Assembly: GCF_019458805.1 (NCBI RefSeq)
Contig: NZ_JAIBOA010000015.1
Span: forward strand, 152,007 to 216,006
DNA length: 64,000 nt
Direction: 5' to 3'
DNA from: Actinomadura parmotrematis
GTDB taxonomy: Bacteria; Actinomycetota; Actinomycetes; Streptosporangiales; Streptosporangiaceae
Part shown: positions 7,417 to 15,189 of the stretch, piece after piece
How the letters are laid out: every line of letters starts with the position of its first letter
How positions within the stretch are numbered: position 1 is the stretch's first letter
Notes under the pieces: generated by a model
Told to the model about the DNA's origin: nothing
Database searches by the model: none
The model's input: the letters and a program-made list of their open reading frames with translations, nothing else
Position numbers and translations under genes: made by a program

Positions 7417-7833
7417 ATGGCCGAGACGTGGCAGCAGGAGCTACGGGCGAAGGGCTACCGGGTGACGCCGCAGCGGCAGCTCGTCCTCGAAGCGGTGACG
7501 AACCTGGAGCACGCCACGCCCGAGGAGATCTGCACCGAGGTGCAGCGGACCGCCCAGGGCGTCAACATCTCCACCATCTACCGGACGCTGGAGCTCCTGG
7601 AGGAGCTCGGGCTCGTCCGGCACGCCCACCTCGGGCACGGGCCGCCCAACTACCACCTGGCCGCCGAGGCCGAGCACATCCACCTGGTCTGCCGCGCCTG
7701 CGGCCGCGCCGAGGACGCCGACCCGAAGGCGGCGGCGTCGCTCGCCGAGACGCTGCACGGCCGGTCGGGGTTCGTCACCGACGTGCACCACCTCACCGTC
7801 TACGGCCGCTGCAGGGACTGCGCCGGCGCATAG
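7417..7833 (+). CDS. nur: Fur-family metalloregulator, Nur-like (nickel uptake regulator)
   Basis: The protein has 138 residues. The winged helix has RVTPQRQLVLEAV (15-27) and the recognition helix NISTIYRTLELLEELGLV (50-67). Candidate metal ligands are His32, His69, His71, His74, His80, His87, His89 and His124/125. CxxC pairs at 92/95 and 132/135 would form a structural zinc site. From memory the sequence is strikingly close to Streptomyces Nur, the nickel-responsive repressor of superoxide dismutase and nickel transport genes. Nur has one more His before the HIHL motif than is present here. A close relative such as Zur or another Fur protein cannot be excluded. Confidence 0.75.
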   Translation: MAETWQQELRAKGYRVTPQRQLVLEAVTNLEHATPEEICTEVQRTAQGVNISTIYRTLELLEELGLVRHAHLGHGPPNYHLAAEAEHIHLVCRACGRAEDADPKAAASLAETLHGRSGFVTDVHHLTVYGRCRDCAGA

Positions 7834-7842
7834 GCTGGGCGC

Positions 7843-8829
7843 ATGAAGAGCCCGCTGCTGGACACCCGCGGGGCCGTCGCCGCCGACGCCCCCGACCAGG
7901 ACGTCGCCGCGCACTACGGCGAGCCGTCGCAGGAACAGCGCGCCCTGGAGGCCGGGACCGCGTTCGTGGACCGGAGCAACCGCGGCGTCGTCACGGTCAC
8001 CGGGCCGGACCGCCTGCCGTGGCTGCACAGCCTGCTCAGCCAGCACCTGGAGGGCCTCGCCCCGGGCGCCGCGACGCAGGCGCTGCTGCTCAGCCCGAAC
8101 GGGCACGTCGAGCACCACCTGCACCTGGTGGACGACGGCGAGACCGTCTGGATCCACGTGGAGACCGGCACCGCGCCCGCGCTCGCGGGGTTCCTCGACC
8201 GGATGCGGTTCATGCTGTGCGTCGAGGTCGCCGACGTCACCGACCGGTACGCCGTGGTGACCGGTCCGGCGGGCGAGGGCACCGGGCCGGCCTTCCCCGA
8301 CGTCGCGGGCCTCGTCACCCGCATCGTGCCGCGCGGCACGCCCGCCCCCGAGGGCCTCCGCCCGGCGGGGCTGTGGGCGTACGAGGCGCTGCGGATCGCC
8401 GCGCACGTCCCGCGCATGGGGCTGGACACCGACCACAGGACGATCCCGCACGAGATGGGCTGGATCGACGAGGCCGTCCACCTGAACAAGGGCTGCTACC
8501 GGGGCCAGGAGACCGTCGCGCGGGTGCACAACCTCGGCCGCCCGCCGCGCCGCCTGGTCTTCCTGCACCTGGACGGCAGCGTCGACCGGCTCCCCGCGCA
8601 CGGCGACCCGGTGGAGGTTCCCGGCGGGAGGACGGTGGGTTTCGTGGGGTCGGCGGCGCGGCATCACGAGCTCGGGCCGGTCGCGCTCGCGCTGGTGAAG
8701 CGGAGCACGCCGGTGGACGCGGAGCTGCTGGCCGGCGGGGTCGCGGCGGCCCAGGAGGTCGTGGTGTCGCCCGACACGGGCGCCAACGTGAAGATCGAAC
8801 TTCGCCGAACGGCGGCAAATAGGGGGTAA
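7843..8829 (+). CDS. ygfZ: Folate-binding protein YgfZ/IBA57 (GcvT-like)
   Basis: The protein has 328 residues. The family signature KGCYRGQE is at residues 216-223, followed by the RVHNLGRPPRRL segment. YgfZ proteins bind tetrahydrofolate and help maintain certain Fe-S enzymes; the Cys in the signature (Cys218) is essential in E. coli. It starts nine bases after the nur stop, and a TAGGCT box (7831-7836) lies 6 bases before its ATG, so it may also have its own leaderless promoter. Confidence 0.9.
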   Translation: MKSPLLDTRGAVAADAPDQDVAAHYGEPSQEQRALEAGTAFVDRSNRGVVTVTGPDRLPWLHSLLSQHLEGLAPGAATQALLLSPNGHVEHHLHLVDDGETVWIHVETGTAPALAGFLDRMRFMLCVEVADVTDRYAVVTGPAGEGTGPAFPDVAGLVTRIVPRGTPAPEGLRPAGLWAYEALRIAAHVPRMGLDTDHRTIPHEMGWIDEAVHLNKGCYRGQETVARVHNLGRPPRRLVFLHLDGSVDRLPAHGDPVEVPGGRTVGFVGSAARHHELGPVALALVKRSTPVDAELLAGGVAAAQEVVVSPDTGANVKIELRRTAANRG

Positions 8830-8894
8830 AACGGTCCGACCCCGGGCACACTCGACAGGCGTAGGTATCCGCCGCCGTCAGGGAAGGTGCGCCG

Positions 8895-9401
8895 ATGGCC
8901 GCGAGCCCCGGGAGCCAGCCGCCGTCACCGGTGGTGCGGAGGGCGGCGGGCCGCCGGCGCCGCCGCCGGCGCGAGTCGCCGCTGCTCTGGTGGCTGCTGT
9001 TCGCCCTCCTCGCGGGCGCCGCGGTGCTGGCCGAGTCGTGGCGGATCGCGCTCGCCGGCCTCGCCCTGTGGTGCCTGTACGAGTTCCTGCTCGTCCCGGG
9101 CATCTGCCGGATCATGCTGCGGCAGGGCCACGCCTGCCGCGAGCCCGCGCGCGGCCGGCTGTTCGCGTGCGGCCCCGAGCACCAGCGCCTCAAGAACACC
9201 GCGCTGCTCCGCCTCGCCGGGCGGCGCCCCCGCCCGCAGCCGCTGCCCGCGCCGACCGACGACGGCGCCGGCGGCGGCGTCCTCGTCCACTCGACGGCGG
9301 TGCGCGGGCGGCTCGCGCGGACCGACCGGCTGATGATCCTGGTGACGGTCGCCGCGACCGCCGCCGCCGTCGTCCTCGCCCTCTACGGGCTGGGCGGCTG
9401 A
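8895..9401 (+). CDS. Uncharacterised membrane protein
   Basis: The protein has 168 residues. A basic N-terminus (RRAAGRRRRRRR) precedes two adjacent hydrophobic helices (about 33-75), then a Cys-containing soluble stretch and a C-terminal membrane helix (about 142-165). No known domain is recognised. It is convergent with dtd, only four bases apart. The orientation fits cytoplasmic retention of the arginine cluster. Confidence 0.6.
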   Translation: MAASPGSQPPSPVVRRAAGRRRRRRRESPLLWWLLFALLAGAAVLAESWRIALAGLALWCLYEFLLVPGICRIMLRQGHACREPARGRLFACGPEHQRLKNTALLRLAGRRPRPQPLPAPTDDGAGGGVLVHSTAVRGRLARTDRLMILVTVAATAAAVVLALYGLGG

Positions 9402-9405
9402 CCCC

Positions 9406-9837
9406 TCACAGCTCGACGATCAGGGTGATCGGGCCGTCGTTGACGAGCGCGACCTTCATGTCCGCGCCGAACTCGCCCGTCCCGACCTCGGCGCCGAGCG
9501 CGCGCAGCTCGGCGACGACGGCGTCCACCAGCGGCTCGGCGACCGGGCCCGGCGCGGCCGCGATCCACGTCGGGCGCCGGCCCTTGCGGGCGTCGCCGTA
9601 GAGGGTGAACTGGCTGATCACCAGCAGCGGGGCGCCGATGTCGGACGCCGACTTCTCCCCGTCCAGGATCCGAAGCCCCCACAGCTTCGCCGCCATCTTG
9701 CGGGCCTTGTCGGGGGTGTCGTCATGGGTCACGCCGAGCAGCACGACCAGGCCCGGACCGTCGAACGAGCCGGTGACGCGGCCCTCGACGGTGACGCTCG
9801 CCCCGGCGGCTCTCTGGACTACAGCTCTCACGACCAT
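9406..9837 (-). CDS. dtd: D-aminoacyl-tRNA deacylase
   Basis: This 143-residue protein opens with RAVVQRAAGASV. It carries both active-site signatures of DTD: SQFTLYGDARKGRRP and the cross-subunit GP motif in NDGPITLIVEL at the C-terminus. It hydrolyses D-amino acids (and glycine mischarged on tRNA-Ala) from tRNA. The start is either the ATG at 9837 or the GTG at 9831. The divergent BKACE gene starts at 9851, so the two start codons are only 13 bases apart and both promoters must overlap coding sequence or be leaderless. Confidence 0.92.
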   Translation of the reverse strand: MVVRAVVQRAAGASVTVEGRVTGSFDGPGLVVLLGVTHDDTPDKARKMAAKLWGLRILDGEKSASDIGAPLLVISQFTLYGDARKGRRPTWIAAAPGPVAEPLVDAVVAELRALGAEVGTGEFGADMKVALVNDGPITLIVEL

Positions 9838-9850
9838 GCATTCTGCCGTC

Positions 9851-10678
9851 ATGGGAGCAACGACGCTCATCACGGTGGCGCCCACGGGCGCCGAGTCCGC
9901 CAAGGCGGACGTCCCGGCCCTGCCGGTCACCCTGGACGAGCTGGTACGGACGGCCAAGGAGTGCGAGGCGGCCGGCGCGGCCGTCGTGCACGTGCACATC
10001 CGCGACGGCGACGCGCGGCCCACCCTGGACGCGGGGCGGCTGGCGGAGACGGTCGCGGCGCTGCGGGAGGGCACCGGGCTGATCGTCCAGCTGTCCACCG
10101 GCGGCGCGGTCACCGACCCCTACGAGGACCGGCTGCGGGTCCTGGACGCCGCGCCGGACGGCTGCTCGCTGACCTGCGGCACCGTCAACTTCGGCGACGA
10201 GGTGTTCCTGAACCCCTGGCCGTTCATGGTCGAGCTGTACCGGCGGACGCAGGAGCTGGAGATCGTCCCCGAGTTCGAGCTGTTCGACCTCGGGCACATC
10301 GCCGCCCTGCGCCGGCTGCTGGACAAGCACGGCGCTCCCTACGGCGGGCACGTGCACTGCGACCTCGTCATGGGGGTGCCCGGCGGGATGCCCGGCGACG
10401 CGCGGACGCTCGTCGCCGCCGTCGACGCGCTGCCCGCGGGCGCGACCTGGTCGGCGACCGGCGTCGGGCGGACCGCGCTGCCCGTCATGTTCGCCGCGCT
10501 CGCCGCGGGCGGGCACCTGCGGGTCGGGATGGAGGACACGCTGACGCTGGCGCGCGGCGTGCCCGTCGCGTCCAACGCCCAGCTCGTCGCGCGCGCCGCG
10601 CAGGCGGCCGAGCTGGCGCAGCGGCCCGCGATGCCGGTGGCCGAGGCGCGCGCGCTGCTCGGCGTCCGGCCCGGCTGA
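9851..10678 (+). CDS. Beta-keto acid cleavage enzyme (BKACE, DUF849 family)
   Basis: This 275-residue TIM barrel has the zinc-ligand motif HVHIRDGD near residue 40, GTVNFGDEVFLN, VHCDLVMGVPGG and the C-terminal MEDTLTLARG. BKACE enzymes cleave beta-keto acids with acetyl-CoA. The best known is the 3-keto-5-aminohexanoate cleavage enzyme of lysine fermentation, but substrate use varies widely and no other lysine-fermentation genes are here. The gene is followed by an asparaginase 70 bases on, and the context gives no clear pathway. Confidence 0.85.
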   Translation: MGATTLITVAPTGAESAKADVPALPVTLDELVRTAKECEAAGAAVVHVHIRDGDARPTLDAGRLAETVAALREGTGLIVQLSTGGAVTDPYEDRLRVLDAAPDGCSLTCGTVNFGDEVFLNPWPFMVELYRRTQELEIVPEFELFDLGHIAALRRLLDKHGAPYGGHVHCDLVMGVPGGMPGDARTLVAAVDALPAGATWSATGVGRTALPVMFAALAAGGHLRVGMEDTLTLARGVPVASNAQLVARAAQAAELAQRPAMPVAEARALLGVRPG

Positions 10679-10748
10679 CCCGCCGCCCGGGGCATCCCCG
10701 CGCGCCGCCTATCCTGAGAGTTGATCATCGAGGCGCGAGGGGGACGAC

Positions 10749-11711
10749 GTGCGGATCAACCCGGTCCTGGTCGAGGTGGAGCGGTCCGGCTTCGTCGAGT
10801 CCCGGCACCGCGGCAGCGCGGTCGGGCTCGCCGCCGACGGCTCCGTCGCGGCGAGCGCCGGCGATCCGGACGTGCCGATCTTCCCGCGCTCGGCGGTGAA
10901 GCCGTTCCAGGCCGTCGCGATGATGCGCGCCGGCCTGGACCTGCGGGACGAGCTGCTCGCCCTGTCGGCGGCGAGCCACAGCGGCGAGGACTTCCACGTC
11001 GAGGGCGCCGAGCGGATCCTCGCGGGCGCCGGGCTCGGCGCGGACGCGCTCCAGTGCCCGGAGTCGTGGCCGATGGAGGACGCGGTCGCGCTCGCCCACG
11101 CCCGCGCGGGCGGCGGCGCGTCGCGGCTGCGGATGAACTGCTCCGGCAAGCACGCCGGGATGCTCGCGGCCTGCGTCGCGGCGGGCTGGCCCACCGCCAC
11201 CTACCTGGACGCCGACCACCCGTTGCAGCGGCTCGTCGCCGAGGTCGTCGAGGAGCTGACCGGCGAGAAGCCCGCGGCCGTCGGGATCGACGGCTGCGGC
11301 GCGCCGCTGTTCGCGATCTCGGCGACGGGCGTCGCGCGCGGCTTCCGCGCCCTCGTCACCGCCCCGCCCGGCAGCCCCGAGCGGCGCCTCGCCGACGCCA
11401 TGCGCGCCCACCCGCAGTGGACGTCGGGGGAGCGGCGCGTCGAGCGGCTCCTCATGGACGCGGTGCCGGGCCTGCTGGTCAAGTGCGGCGCCGAGGGCGT
11501 CGACGCCTTCGCGACCGCCGACGGGCGCGCCGGCGCCGTCAAGATCGACGACGGGGCGATGCGGGCGCGGGTGCCCGTCACCGTGGGGCTTCTCCGCGTC
11601 CTCGGCACGGCCGAGGACGTCCCCGCCGACCTGGAGCCCTTCGCCGCCGCCCCGCTGCACGGGGCCGGCGAGCAGGTGGGCGCCGTCCGCCTGGCCCCCG
11701 GCCTCTTCTGA
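10749..11711 (+). CDS. Asparaginase (Rhizobium etli type II-like family)
   Basis: This 320-residue protein starts with GTG behind a GAGGGGGA site. It has the family patterns RSGFVESRHRGSAVGL near the start, FPRSAVKPFQA, LSAASHSGED and the central MNCSGKHAGMLAACV. This family (PF06089) is unrelated to the bacterial type I/II fold; its R. etli member hydrolyses asparagine to aspartate and ammonia, using Cys/Ser/Lys residues in the GKHAG region. No signal peptide is present, so it is expected in the cytoplasm. Confidence 0.85.
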   Translation: MRINPVLVEVERSGFVESRHRGSAVGLAADGSVAASAGDPDVPIFPRSAVKPFQAVAMMRAGLDLRDELLALSAASHSGEDFHVEGAERILAGAGLGADALQCPESWPMEDAVALAHARAGGGASRLRMNCSGKHAGMLAACVAAGWPTATYLDADHPLQRLVAEVVEELTGEKPAAVGIDGCGAPLFAISATGVARGFRALVTAPPGSPERRLADAMRAHPQWTSGERRVERLLMDAVPGLLVKCGAEGVDAFATADGRAGAVKIDDGAMRARVPVTVGLLRVLGTAEDVPADLEPFAAAPLHGAGEQVGAVRLAPGLF

Positions 11712-11747
11712 CCCGCCCCGCCCGCCCCGTCCGCCCCGCGGCCCTAT

Positions 11748-11841
11748 GACCACCTGGTCGCCCTTCGTCGACTTGCGGTGTGTTGCCTTCCTGGAACGTT
11801 CCAGGAAGGCAACACGCCGCAAGTCGACGTGGAGTGGTCGG
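11748..11841. repeat. Long palindromic intergenic element, copy 2
   Basis: An inverted repeat spans 11766-11829 with arms of about 32 bases and one G-T mismatch. It runs from CGTCGACTTGCGG to a GGAACGTTCC centre and back. It shares the GCGG(C/T)GTGTTG core of copies 1 and 3 and the same GGAACGTTCC centre as copy 3. A degenerate outer pair, GACCAC (11748) and GTGGTC (11836-11841), flanks it. It sits between the convergent asparaginase and small membrane-protein genes. Confidence 0.85.
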
Positions 11842-11845
11842 GGGG

Positions 11846-12178
11846 TCAGGACGGGATGCGGGTGATGCCGTCCGTGGTGGCGGCGGCGTCCGGGATGATC
11901 GCGGGGGACGCCTGGCGGGGCATCTCGGGGATCTCTCCGGGCGCGTAGCTGTGCGAGTACATCCCCGGCGTGTAGCGGTACGTGCCGCCCTCGACCGGAC
12001 CCCGGCGCGGCGGCACGTAGTCCTTGGCCCACTTCACGTACTGGGCGCGGGACGGCCGCACCGAGCGGACCGTCAGGGTCAGCCACGCGCCCAGCGCGAG
12101 GAAGACGGCGATCGGCCCGATCCACAGCAGGGGCCCGTCGCCCAGGCGCACGACCATCGGTACAAGCTCTGCGTTCAT
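11846..12178 (-). CDS. Small membrane protein, unknown function
   Basis: The protein has 110 residues. One transmembrane helix (about 13-36, WIGPIAVFLALGAWLTL) is followed by a basic SVRPSRAQYVKW and a tail rich in Pro and Tyr (TYRYTPGMYSHSYAP). The start MNAELV is chosen for its GGGGAGG site at the right distance. I recognise no domain. It ends just beside palindromic element copy 2. Confidence 0.6.
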   Translation of the reverse strand: MNAELVPMVVRLGDGPLLWIGPIAVFLALGAWLTLTVRSVRPSRAQYVKWAKDYVPPRRGPVEGGTYRYTPGMYSHSYAPGEIPEMPRQASPAIIPDAAATTDGITRIPS

Positions 12179-12466
12179 CTCGGCCTCCCCGAGTGCTCTT
12201 CCGTACACCCCCAGTATCGGCCGAAAAATCGACGCGAAACTTGTGCATAGCTCGACTTGGGGGCGCGACGGCAGGAAAATGACCGGCCCTGCCGTGAATG
12301 TCCCTCCCGCGGGCCGCGCTTTACCGCGGCGGGGGCGGCACCGCCCGATACGAGCGGCGGACAGGGGCGCTGAGCAAGATCGTGAAAGGTGCGAGCCTGG
12401 GACACGGGCCTTGCCGGAGCGGGTGGCGGGGCTGACGGTGCCCGGCCGCCGGGGAAGCGGAGAACT
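12179..12466. other. Gene-free stretch
   Basis: I see no gene in this 288-base gap. It contains the upstream region of the small membrane protein, including the GGGGAGG ribosome site near 12184. The rest has no clear structure. Possible leftover coding sequence from the neighbouring transporter remnant cannot be excluded. Confidence 0.4.
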
Positions 12467-12778
12467 CTAGGGGAGGGGAGACGGCCTGGACGGCGAGGGT
12501 GCGGGGGCGGGAGCGCCGATCGTGCGGTTCCGGACGGCCGCGAGGCCCGGAACCAGCAGGAGGATGGCGACGGCCAGCGGGCCGAAGGCGGCGATGAAGC
12601 AGCCGGCGCCCTGAGCGAGGCCGAGCGGCACCGTCCACAGCCACACCGACCCGACCGGCGCCCACGCCGCCCCGCCGAACCCGGCGGGGCTGAGCGCCAC
12701 GATCGCGACGACGAGCGGGCGCTGATCGCGGAAGCGGCGCACCGCGACGGGCACGGCGAGCGACCCGACCGCCCGCAT
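12467..12778 (-). pseudogene. Remnant of an MFS transporter (CynX/NimT-like), truncated
   Basis: The open frame gives 103 residues with two to three membrane helices. RPLVVAIVALSPAGFGGAAW and SVWLWTVPLGLAQGAG look like late helices of a CynX-type major facilitator. These are joined to AAFGPLAVAILLLVPGLAA, which looks like the final helix. The region between them appears deleted, and everything N-terminal is missing. The putative ATG lies inside a half copy of the palindromic element (12773-12803), so the frame has no real 5' end. A small intact gene of unknown function is the alternative. Confidence 0.45.
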
Positions 12779-12803
12779 CTCGACGATGGGTGACCGGGTG
12801 GTC
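12773..12803. repeat. Half copy of the palindromic element
   Basis: CCGCATCTCGAC followed seven bases later by GACCGGGTGGTC (12792-12803) matches the right-hand end of element copy 1 (CCGCATCTCAAC, seven bases, GACCGGGTGGTC). The left half and the palindromic core are absent. It lies at the 5' edge of the MFS remnant and downstream of the gene at 12820. Confidence 0.65.
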
Positions 12804-12819
12804 GGGGAGGGCGCGCGGG

Positions 12820-13251
12820 TCAGGCGCGGTGGGCGCCGCCGGAGCGGGGGTCGCCGGGGGCGGTGCCCTCCGGGGCGACGCCGCCGGTCGAGGTGCGGCC
12901 GGACGGGGCGGTCGCGGGCGAGGTGTTGCCCTCGTCGTCGACGACCAGCATGTCCTCCTGCTCGGCGCGGACGGCGGCCTCCTCGGCGGCCGCGGCGTCG
13001 CGCTGGGCGCGGGCGCGGTCCTCGCCGACGACCCCGGGGTCGACGACGCCGCCGCTGACGCCGGTCTCCGCGAGCTGGCGCCGCGTGTTCGGATCCGCGG
13101 CCTCGTCCGGGTGCTCGGCCATGCGCTGGGAGCGCTTGGTCAGCAGCAGCCAGGTGGCGAGGGCGATGGCGATCGCGACGGGCGCGAGGATCAGCCAGTA
13201 GTTCGCACCGGTCTGCCCCCCGTCGGCCAGCGGTGATGTGGCGTTGAGCAT
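12820..13251 (-). CDS. Membrane-anchored protein of unknown function
   Basis: The protein has 143 residues. A single transmembrane helix (about 18-36, YWLILAPVAIAIALATWLLL) is followed by a basic RSQRM and then a long acidic, Ala/Glu-rich region (residues 50-105) likely to form a coiled coil. The disordered tail is rich in Gly, Pro and Thr. No domain is recognised. It is transcribed away from the DUF2207 gene's 3' end region and may be cotranscribed with it. Confidence 0.6.
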   Translation of the reverse strand: MLNATSPLADGGQTGANYWLILAPVAIAIALATWLLLTKRSQRMAEHPDEAADPNTRRQLAETGVSGGVVDPGVVGEDRARAQRDAAAAEEAAVRAEQEDMLVVDDEGNTSPATAPSGRTSTGGVAPEGTAPGDPRSGGAHRA

Positions 13252-13398
13252 GTCGTTCCCACCTCCGCCCGTAGCCCTACCCGTTTCCGGCCTTTCAACC
13301 GTGCCGGCGGTCGCCGTCCCGGCGCGCGGACCTGCGGCGCCGCGGGCCGCGGGCGCCGAGGGCGGTGAGGCCGAGCCAGGTGAACGAGGCCGCCCCGG

Positions 13399-15147
13399 CT
13401 AGAGGCCCCGCGACTGGGAGATGGAGCCCGAGGTGGCGAGCGTGAAGGTGCGCATCGACTCGGCGAAGCGCGACAGGTCCCACTCGGCCGGGCCCTCGTA
13501 CCAGTACAGGTTGTCGGCGCCCTGCGCGCGCTCGCCCGCGTCCTTCACCGTCTCCGCCCACTTCGGGACGGTGTCGAACACGACCGCGTACGGCAGGAAC
13601 CGCGAGAACAGCGCGATCCGCTGCTGCGAGGCGACCGGCCCGCCGTCGGGGATCTCGCCCCGCTCCAGGAACGCCCGGAACCCGATGGTGTGGGCGAGGA
13701 CGGTCGAGCCGCGCGCGGTCTTGGCGGGCATGTACTGGCCGCCGTAGGCGAGCGCCCCGCCCGCGATGATCACGGCGAGGCCGGCGAGGGCGTAGTCGGT
13801 GGTGAGGGCGAGCGCGACGGTCCCGGCGACGCCGAGGACGGTGAGGACGACGCCCGTGATCGTCCAGCGGGACCGGACGGTGTCGGGGCGGCGGGCGAAC
13901 CAGCCCTGCTCGACGACGTCGTCGTACATCGCCGAGCGGACCTCGGCGAGCTGCGTGGCGAAGGTGCCGCCGAGGTCCGACAGCTTCACCGCCGGGCGCG
14001 GCGCGCCGTCCGGGCCGGTGAACAGGGCGTCCAGCAGCAGCCGCTCGTAGCGCAGCAGCTCCTCGGCGCCGGGCCGGTCGAGGCGGACGAGCTCCCAGTC
14101 CATGCGGCCGGTGACCTCGCGGTCCTCCTCGTCGATCCGCAGGTAGCCGCGGACCGCCAGGTCGACGATGGTGGCGGTGACGTCGATGACGTCGGCCTGC
14201 TCGTCGATGAGGGTGCCGATCTGGCCGGGGCGCACCCCGTGCGGCGGCTCGAACCCGCCGCCGCCGACGGGGGCCTGGTCGCCCTCGGCGGCCTTGCCGG
14301 CGACGGCCCGCTGGTCGCGGCCGCGCAGCAGGTAGAGGGCGAGGACGCCGCCGCCGAGCAGCAGCAGCAGGCCGAGCAGCGCGCCGCCCGTCACGCCGTT
14401 CACCGAGAACGCGGTGGCGGCGGTGTGGCGCCGCTCGTGCAGCGGCGGGTCCTGCACGGTGCCGGCGGGCAGCCCGGCGACGACCGTCAGGTACTCGCCC
14501 GGCAGCATCTGCTGCTGCGCGTAGATGCCCTGGGTGTGGCTGTGGTCCATGTAGTACTGGGTGCAGCCGACCGAGCTCTGGAGCGGCCCGGAGAAGCAGT
14601 TGACGCTGCGGATCTCGCCGGGGGCGCTGACGGTGACGCGGGCGCTGTCGACCGGAACCGACCAGCCGCCGACGGCGGGCCAGCGCATCTCCTGCGCGGC
14701 GCCGACGGCGGCGGTGACGCCGCGCAGGTCGTACTCCAGGACGACGGTCCGCTTGCCGGTGAGCGCGCCCGTCCCGGACACCTTCACGGTCGTCTCGGTG
14801 CCCGAGACGCTGGTGGCGACCTCGGCGGGACCGCCGTCGGGGCTGCTCGCGCGCAGGTTGTCGAGCTTGTAGAGGCGGTCCTCGGTGACGCTCTCGTGCA
14901 CGCGGGTGACGTACTTGCGGGAGAGCTGCCGCTCGCCGGAGAAGGAGTAGGAGATCGTCTCCTTGACGTGCGCGGCGCCGTCCCGGGCGAGGCCGATGGT
15001 GACCGCGTCGCTCAGGACGCGTCCCGCGGACGCCTGCGCGGGGGCGGCGGCGCTCGCGGGCGCGGCGGCCAGCAGGCACGCCAGGGCGGTGGTGGTGAGG
15101 GCGGTGGCCGCCCGTCGCGCATGGCCGAACGACGCAAGAGCCGACAT
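13399..15147 (-). CDS. DUF2207 membrane protein
   Basis: The protein has 582 residues. A signal peptide (about 1-33, ending ASA) is followed by an extracytoplasmic beta-rich DUF2207 domain (about 40-270) with the typical VKETISYSFSGERQ opening. A transmembrane helix (about 290-310) precedes a cytoplasmic part (GVRPGQIGTLIDEQADVIDVTATIVDLAVRGYL, split by function: winged-helix-like), two more helices, and a C-terminal segment with FRAFLERGE and AVVFDTVPKWAE. The function of the family is unknown. A TACGAT box 9 bases before the ATG suggests a leaderless mRNA. It is divergent from the zinc peptidase, 42 bases apart. Confidence 0.85.
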   Translation of the reverse strand: MSALASFGHARRAATALTTTALACLLAAAPASAAAPAQASAGRVLSDAVTIGLARDGAAHVKETISYSFSGERQLSRKYVTRVHESVTEDRLYKLDNLRASSPDGGPAEVATSVSGTETTVKVSGTGALTGKRTVVLEYDLRGVTAAVGAAQEMRWPAVGGWSVPVDSARVTVSAPGEIRSVNCFSGPLQSSVGCTQYYMDHSHTQGIYAQQQMLPGEYLTVVAGLPAGTVQDPPLHERRHTAATAFSVNGVTGGALLGLLLLLGGGVLALYLLRGRDQRAVAGKAAEGDQAPVGGGGFEPPHGVRPGQIGTLIDEQADVIDVTATIVDLAVRGYLRIDEEDREVTGRMDWELVRLDRPGAEELLRYERLLLDALFTGPDGAPRPAVKLSDLGGTFATQLAEVRSAMYDDVVEQGWFARRPDTVRSRWTITGVVLTVLGVAGTVALALTTDYALAGLAVIIAGGALAYGGQYMPAKTARGSTVLAHTIGFRAFLERGEIPDGGPVASQQRIALFSRFLPYAVVFDTVPKWAETVKDAGERAQGADNLYWYEGPAEWDLSRFAESMRTFTLATSGSISQSRGL

Positions 15148-15189
15148 GAGCGGCAATCGTAGCGCCAAGCCGTGCAATGATTTCCGGCT

